Assembly (NCBI RefSeq): GCF_963678635.1 | Contig: NC_087062.1 | Coordinates: 74,642,349-74,706,348, forward strand | Length of the DNA stretch: 64,000 nt | Direction: 5' to 3' | DNA from: Symsagittifera roscoffensis | Lineage: Eukaryota; Xenacoelomorpha; Acoela; Convolutidae | In this document: positions 61,901 through 64,000 of the stretch, one piece after another | Layout: every line of letters starts with the position of its first letter | Numbering within the stretch: the first letter of the stretch is position 1 | Notes under the pieces: generated by a model | Databases searched by the model: none | Told to the model about the DNA's origin: nothing | The model's input: only the letters and a program-made list of their open reading frames with translations | Position numbers and translations under genes: made by a program

Positions 61901-62962
61901 TTCTTAGATCACTTTTTTATATCACTTTTTTGTATCACTTTTTTAGTATCAATTTTTTATATCACTTTTTTAATTAAATTTTTATACCTCTTTTTTATAT
62001 CACTTTTTTATATCACTTTTCTTATATCACTTTTTTATATCAATTTTTTCATATCACTTATTTTATATAACCTTTTGATATCACTTTTTTTATATCACTT
62101 TTTTAAATCACATTTTTATCACTTTTTTATATCAATTTTTTATATCAATTTTTTTATATCATTTTTTCATATCATTTTTTCATATCATTTTTTTATATCA
62201 CTTTTTTTATCAATTTTTTATATCACTTTTTGTATATCACTTTTTATATCACTTTTTTATATCACTTTTAATTTTAATTTCGCTCGGAAATCTGATAATT
62301 AAATTCCATTTTCTAACTTAGAAATCGGGCACATTTTTCGTGATTTTTATGTTTTGCTGTTCGATAGAGCAGTTTGCCTTCCTTTCAACAAATGGAATCA
62401 AAAGAACTGAAAAAGAAAATAAGAGTCAAACAGCGAAAAATCAAAAAATGAAAGTGAATAAATTTCCTTTTCCCGACAAAAACAAAAAACATCACCAAGC
62501 CATTATAAGAGTACTCCTTACATTCATTAACCTTTAAAATAAGTTTTTTACATTACGCAATGACCGTCCGAGAAAAATAAAAACTTGTTCTCGGCCTTCA
62601 AAAAAAAATCAGTTGCTCAATTGCATGTATGCTAACTAAACATCAAATCTTTGCTCGCGTTTGATTTGATACCGCCTTTGTATTTCGTTTGGGGGAGACA
62701 TCTCATTTGAACCAGTTAAATAATTGTTTCCATCAGGAATATCTCGATATTTTGAAACATCTTAATAAACAAACATTTACATTTAACTCATACTTACGGT
62801 TAAGCCAGCAAAACATCTGACTAATCGAAAAGTAACCCGCCATTGCTGAGTCGCTTTTATTTTCTTATAGGACAAATTAAATTTCAGCATTCCCCAATGT
62901 ACGAGCATCGTCGCAGAAGAATAAAGAATAACCGTCAGCCCTATCGCAAAAATCATGGCTGC
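31904..62962 (-). CDS. TLC-domain multipass membrane protein (TLCD4/TLCD5-like), 27.8-kb or longer intron
   Basis: First exon 62962-62798 (ATG 62956; splice sites TTTTTCAG and ACC|GTAAGTA) encodes MIFAIGLTVILYSSATMLVH, then NLSYKKIKATQQWRVTFRLV. It joins in phase 0 to a last exon starting GIFGFVYGLIYKDS. That exon exists twice: 35019-34459 (proximal) and 32494-31904 (distal). The distal product is 249 residues (human TLCD4 about 263), with the same spacing from the start to GIFG as TLCD4, about six hydrophobic segments and the TLC His pair in LLLIHHLIAMSASY. TLC proteins sit in ER, plasma or related membranes and act in lipid metabolism or transport; the exact activity here is not predictable. 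The distal C-terminus is HRDKNQLKVN, a KXKXX-like basic tail. The intron hosts BEL/Pao and Helitron DNA, the latter antisense to this gene. Confidence 0.82.
33535..34490 (+). pseudogene. BEL/Pao reverse-transcriptase N-terminal relic, unit 1
   Basis: Fragments such as HFWEIEDSARFWANEDIP, LEFNPHFDQTTAYG, IKMKLPVSKSQGKY and FFQEMIDIRQIKKY follow the order of the BEL/Pao region just before and at the start of the reverse transcriptase (FW-x-x-E-x-IP..., a VKLP-like motif, then ...EYL-x-x-GH). Multiple stops and frame changes show decay. Duplicated at 36058-37016. Confidence 0.65.
34459..35019 (-). CDS. proximal alternative last exon of the TLC gene
   Basis: Duplicate of 32494-31904 with the same acceptor (ATGTTTCAG). 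It is open to a stop at 34459. Two changes alter the product: 10 codons (VLNRDSVTDF) are missing after SLA, and the last residues after VDALEH are QFVRIGTGQR, read from antisense BEL/Pao relic sequence beyond the duplication join. A transcript ending here would encode 239 residues. The TLC core, including IHHLIAM, is intact. This exon lies nearer the first exon than the distal one does. Confidence 0.75.
   Translation of the reverse strand, partial: GIFGFVYGLIYKDSLAMFKSYIGYILFELGLLYITYRSLFAFFIDHGLRLLLIHHLIAMSASYTLVSTDQPGPHYIGMLNFGNEAVVISYSLIVTFRKFGKNNHWFVEYNVKSLPLQYAARQVLFMYTVYYFVANFSELISCGVVFYTCFITGISLFTFGLNPYWLYETIVDALEHQFVRIGTGQR
36058..39080 (+). pseudogene. BEL/Pao pol relic: RT, RNase H, integrase start
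   Basis: After the same N-terminal fragments as unit 1, the sequence continues with SFYVADYIGDADTEEQ near 37215 (the BEL YVDDY catalytic motif with one Asp replaced by Ala), then MITAKSRLAPKKTFCIPRLE near 37946 (RNase H), LITTELIIQIDKWQQQ, and the integrase-side SCITCYRFHSRARSQLMAEY with FSHVDIDLAKPIF near 38890-39010 (C-x2-C finger, then the D of V-x-x-D). The order PR/RT-RNaseH-IN and motif style identify BEL/Pao. Stops and frameshifts throughout; no LTRs recognised. Confidence 0.78.
39430..40110 (+). pseudogene. second partial BEL/Pao copy
   Basis: Parallels 37510-38215: CTTTCCAGTATCC, then ...GCAATTCAG, then the RNase H end with PPNRADHTSRPVAAAELKK (compare NPADHxSR...AEL of BEL/Pao). 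More decayed than the first copy. Ends at the start of the pyrimidine-rich minisatellite. Confidence 0.68.
40110..40565. repeat. pyrimidine-rich minisatellite
   Basis: About twenty copies of a 20-25-bp unit near TTTTTCTATCTTTCTTTTTT followed by CAATC, all pyrimidines on the plus strand except the A residues. Long frames through it are repeat artefacts. Confidence 0.93.
40630..40960 (+). pseudogene. unidentified short coding relic
   Basis: A start MPPKRTPKYLEEAFAKAEKG is followed, one frame over, by TDAFADIYKEQELTIARAVI and ATGSMTKFMLQAVPDALRDL, ending in the first minisatellite array. Codon-like composition suggests former coding sequence, possibly a retroelement gag start. Present only before the first array, not before the other two genic blocks. 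Confidence 0.4.
40965..43140. repeat. TATATCACTTTGTTT minisatellite, array 1
   Basis: About 150 copies of a 13-15-bp unit, TATATCACTTTGTTT or TATATCACTTTTTT. Because many units are 15 bp, reading frames stay open for 100-240 codons in several frames, giving ISLCLYHFVYIT-like peptides; these are not genes. Ends at TTTTTTCTTCAG, the acceptor-like start of the first genic block. Confidence 0.96.
43147..44318 (+). CDS. unknown 264-residue protein in Helitron unit A
   Basis: Model: exon 43147-43540 (131 codons plus 1 base; donor AAA|GTATGT), exon 43861-44001, exon 44059-44318. Phases agree. Starts MWFKHTIIEKFAAAEADTSN and continues with a charged, probably coiled-coil region (to about residue 65); the middle is Lys/Ser-rich and the end ...VPVCPFLV. 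No domain recognised. A TTTCTTCAG ends 5 bases before the ATG. An upstream, partly decayed copy of exon 2 (43609-43751) carries stops and must be skipped. The same gene occurs intact at 47593 and 51678. It lies between a minisatellite and Helitron helicase sequence, so it may be a transposon accessory protein or a captured gene. Confidence 0.6.
43609..44100 (+). repeat. duplicated exon-intron module in the unknown gene
   Basis: 43609-43860 and 43861-44100 align: TTTTTAGAACGTGACAGTGA against TTTTTAGAACGTCACAGTGA, both followed by CCAAAGGAAAGAAGA, a GTATGTTATTTT donor and a TTTTTAGGGG acceptor. The first copy has in-frame stops; the second is open. Present in all three units, so it predates their amplification. 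Confidence 0.85.
44320..45694 (+). other. Helitron unit A spacer with exon-like segments
   Basis: Contains a frame at 44486-44791 (VVKEIQMPDKIFDND...), absent from unit B, and an exon-like segment from 45372 (after TTTTTTTCAG) reading IEIPLSAQMKAAFCETEKVL. At about 45468 it is joined by the internal deletion to the exon that in unit C lies near 61028. No recognised protein. Confidence 0.5.
45695..46111 (+). pseudogene. Helitron helicase C-terminal fragment, unit A
   Basis: 138 codons: PIILIRNIDPKNGLCNGVRL, IPRINLIVEESENAPFKCRR, AFALTINKSEGQSLDRVLIW, SHGQLYVAASRIR and TKNIVYTDILI, the C-terminal PIF1-like helicase motifs (IV-VI) of Helitron Rep-Hel. The rest of the enzyme is deleted in this unit, so the fragment cannot act as a helicase. 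Identical translation at 49808 and 61252. Confidence 0.93.
46240..47582. repeat. TATATCACTTTGTTT minisatellite, array 2
   Basis: Same unit as array 1. Its start (GATCATTTTTTATATCACTT) is shared with arrays 3 and 4 and its end with arrays 1 and 3, consistent with whole-unit tandem amplification. Confidence 0.95.
47593..48764 (+). CDS. unknown 264-residue protein in Helitron unit B
   Basis: Same three-exon structure and near-identical sequence to 43147-44318 (for example LICKLQQ for LIRKLQQ and KAGTTDK for KAETTDK). All frames remain open, so three copies have kept coding capacity despite substitutions. Function unknown. Confidence 0.58.
48765..49807 (+). other. Helitron unit B spacer, extra 333-bp deletion
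   Basis: Matches 44320-45694 but lacks about 333 bp (the 44486-44791 frame region), joined at GTTGATAG|TTTTTCTC near 48940. Retains the 7-kb internal-deletion join near 49581. Confidence 0.85.
49808..50224 (+). pseudogene. Helitron helicase C-terminal fragment, unit B
   Basis: Same 138-codon translation as 45695-46111, with the Rep domain and the N-terminal helicase motifs deleted upstream. Confidence 0.93.
50350..51668. repeat. TATATCACTTTGTTT minisatellite, array 3
   Basis: Nearly the same arrangement of unit variants as array 2, with few indels, so the two were copied together rather than expanded independently. Confidence 0.95.
51678..52849 (+). CDS. unknown 264-residue protein in Helitron unit C
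   Basis: Third copy, with exons corresponding to 43147-43540, 43861-44001 and 44059-44318. The acceptor-like TTTTTGCTTCAG precedes the ATG. This copy stands in the least deleted unit, upstream of the Rep-helicase gene, which suggests the protein belongs to the parental transposon. Function unknown. Confidence 0.6.
52850..56035 (+). other. Helitron unit C region between the unknown gene and Rep
   Basis: Contains the 53017-53292 frame (as in unit A but with a one-base A-run difference), the exon-like 53899 segment continuing past the deletion point into SDDEMKSFKICLIGRWPLQE, and an exon-like segment ending at 55088 (LERTEKNDSSEQSCKDLQSG ... stop, acceptor TTGATTTAG). Poly-A and AATAAT-rich DNA follows. 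No domain recognised; 55100-56035 shows no clear coding sequence. Confidence 0.4.
56036..61668 (+). pseudogene. Helitron Rep-helicase, multi-intron, decayed
   Basis: Rolling-circle transposase. In-phase exons include 56036-56104, 56171-56320, 56460-56515 and one from about 56611. Introns of 50-140 bp have GT-AG ends (for example CAT|GTGAGT at about 57280). The N-terminal region shows CCFNGKVHVEDLHRPPQLF and the helitron-like RSYDPLHFVLLFPMGSDGW. The Rep part has YQDAIAICRHYHKPDLFITY and TCNPLWEEI. The HUH motif KRGLPHAHFLLML lies near 58430, but TAA replaces a codon just before it and the frame shifts after it. MIHGPCG and a late YQIMRYIGSQEA segment follow. The helicase has ARGGTGKTH (Walker A, stop just before) near 60172, VIVWEEAP (Walker B), then FGGKSIVLAGDFRL and the intact C-terminal motifs at 61252. 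Stops and shifts make it inactive. Confidence 0.9.
61252..61668 (+). pseudogene. Helitron helicase C-terminal exon, unit C
   Basis: The last part of the Rep-helicase above, listed separately because it is the copy from which the 45695 and 49808 fragments can be aligned. Ends YTDILI then TGA. A 130-bp AT-rich stretch leads to array 4. Confidence 0.93.
61800..62275. repeat. TATATCACTTTTTT minisatellite, array 4 (short)
   Basis: Begins like arrays 2 and 3 and matches them to about 62120, then runs in TATCAATTTTTTATATCA variants and stops at TTTTAATTTTAATTTCGC, where family-B repeat DNA begins. This marks the right edge of the Helitron cluster. Confidence 0.93.
62280..62540 (+). repeat. dispersed repeat family B, copy 4
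   Basis: Blocks GATAATTAAATTCCATTTTC, GTTTTGCTGTTCGATAGAGC, AGTTTGCCTTCCTTTC and CCATTATAAGAGTACTCC, in the family order. It abuts array 4. From here to 62797 nothing else is recognised. Confidence 0.6.
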
Positions 62963-64000
62963 CTGAAAAATAAACACAGAAGTGAAAAAGGTTCATTTTC
63001 AAGGCTTTTTATCATATATAATGCCAAACTGAAATCAAACACTAGACAAACAGCATGTGTTGTCAAAGCCATAGCAAATACGAACCCCTTGCATATCATA
63101 AATCTAGAAGACAACATTAAACACAAACTCACGTTTTCACTCTCTAAAATACCTGTTTACTAAACAGATGCGAAGCAGATCTTCGTATCACTTAGCGTAG
63201 CATTGCAAGCCAGCAAATAGTAGTGAAATAACTTTTAAAAAAAAATAACATATGTAACATTCGTCTACTGTAGTCACACATGAGGCTTAAGAAAAATAGG
63301 CCCTATAACCATTGGCTCAAGAGTCAGGGACACTATCTCTTGTGTTTTTCTACCTCAAATCAGTCGGAGCCAATTCGGTTCGCTTGTGACATGAGACTAC
63401 GACCCGTTACAGCTTAAAGGCTACTACCAAAATATCCCCCCACTCTAGAAATAAGAACGTCCCCATACTTAGGTCTCTAGATACCCAAAATACATGAGCG
63501 CCGTTAAAAACCGGGTCACAACAATCCGTTAAAATACTTTTTATCAGACAGTGGAACTTTGATCCATTTCAGATGGATCAACCTAAAACTCGCCTTACCT
63601 CAACATAACAATCATAAAACACACTCTAGAAATTTAAATTGAGTACTCACATCGTATCACGCTCAAGAACTGGGAGTAATTAAGTCGGTAATCAACTCGA
63701 GAATTAAATAATGTAACTAAATGAGTTTAATGTTTATCAGTTTCAATAACAGGACCAAGTTTGAACTCTAGAGTATGGTTTCTCGTGAACCATTGGGACA
63801 CTCAAGCTGTCCACCTTTCCATCGAAGGTTCACTCTAGTCCAGTTTGAATGATAATCCAGTCGAGTAATAATAGTCCAATTCTCTGGAATACGCTTCCTT
63901 CTGTTTCAGATAGGACAGCTCTACTCTAATTTTATTGTGACTACTGCTTTGTCTGGCAACTTTTCCGCGATTGTTACTCGATCGTTCTGATTTCTCTTTT
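62963..64000. other. upstream of the TLC gene, no gene recognised
   Basis: One hairpin module (ATGCGAAGCAGATCTTCGTAT near 63168) and otherwise non-repetitive DNA, less A/T-extreme than the intron. Any promoter of the TLC gene would lie here if its mRNA is not trans-spliced from farther upstream. No convincing upstream exon is visible. Confidence 0.4.

Noticed and set aside
1-64000. CRISPR arrays, bacterial operons, phage genes
   Set aside because: None seen; the tandem repeats have no unique spacers and the genes are spliced.

Overview
This is an AT-rich animal nuclear segment. Spliceosomal GT-AG introns, metazoan-type genes and several eukaryotic transposon classes place it in a metazoan; nothing looks bacterial or viral. 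Three host genes are supported, all on the minus strand: a TLC-domain membrane protein (62962 down to 31904), the splicing factor PRPF38A (29828 down to 26670, complete, 7 exons) and the metallo-beta-lactamase-fold nuclease LACTB2 (20727 down to 8991, first four exons; the rest is not in the window). Each start codon lies 0 to 8 bases after a 3'-splice-site-like TTTCAG, which hints at spliced-leader trans-splicing. Together with the dispersed non-autonomous repeats this could fit a tunicate, perhaps a larvacean, but that placement is an inference only.

Layout. 1-8.2 kb: transposon relics (Penelope-like GIY-YIG fragment, a nearly complete pogo/Tigger element, a non-LTR retrotransposon relic split by nested insertions, a hAT-type MITE). 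9-20.7 kb: LACTB2, whose first intron (8.2 kb) holds a roughly 166-bp satellite, a young Copia retrotransposon inserted in that satellite, and a TAA microsatellite. 20.8-26.6 kb: intergenic DNA rich in modular, partly tRNA-derived non-autonomous repeats. 26.7-29.8 kb: PRPF38A. 31.9-37 kb: a 2.5-kb tandem duplication that copies the last exon of the TLC gene and gives two alternative terminal exons. 33.5-40.1 kb: decayed BEL/Pao retrotransposon sequence. 40.1-62.3 kb: a rolling-circle transposon (Helitron) region inside the 27.8-kb TLC intron. It has four minisatellite arrays (unit close to TATATCACTTTGTTT) alternating with three near-identical genic blocks. Two blocks carry the same 7-kb internal deletion; the third keeps a multi-intron, decayed Rep-helicase gene.

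The most unusual observations are: a Hub1-interaction-type (HIND) tail on an animal PRPF38A; the duplicated, transposon-modified terminal exons of the TLC gene; three intact copies of an unknown intron-containing 264-residue protein in the Helitron units; and a Copia element whose only break is one in-frame TAG between integrase and reverse transcriptase. The host genes share no obvious pathway. Transposon content, not gene content, shapes this region: two of the three genes have had an intron expanded by it.
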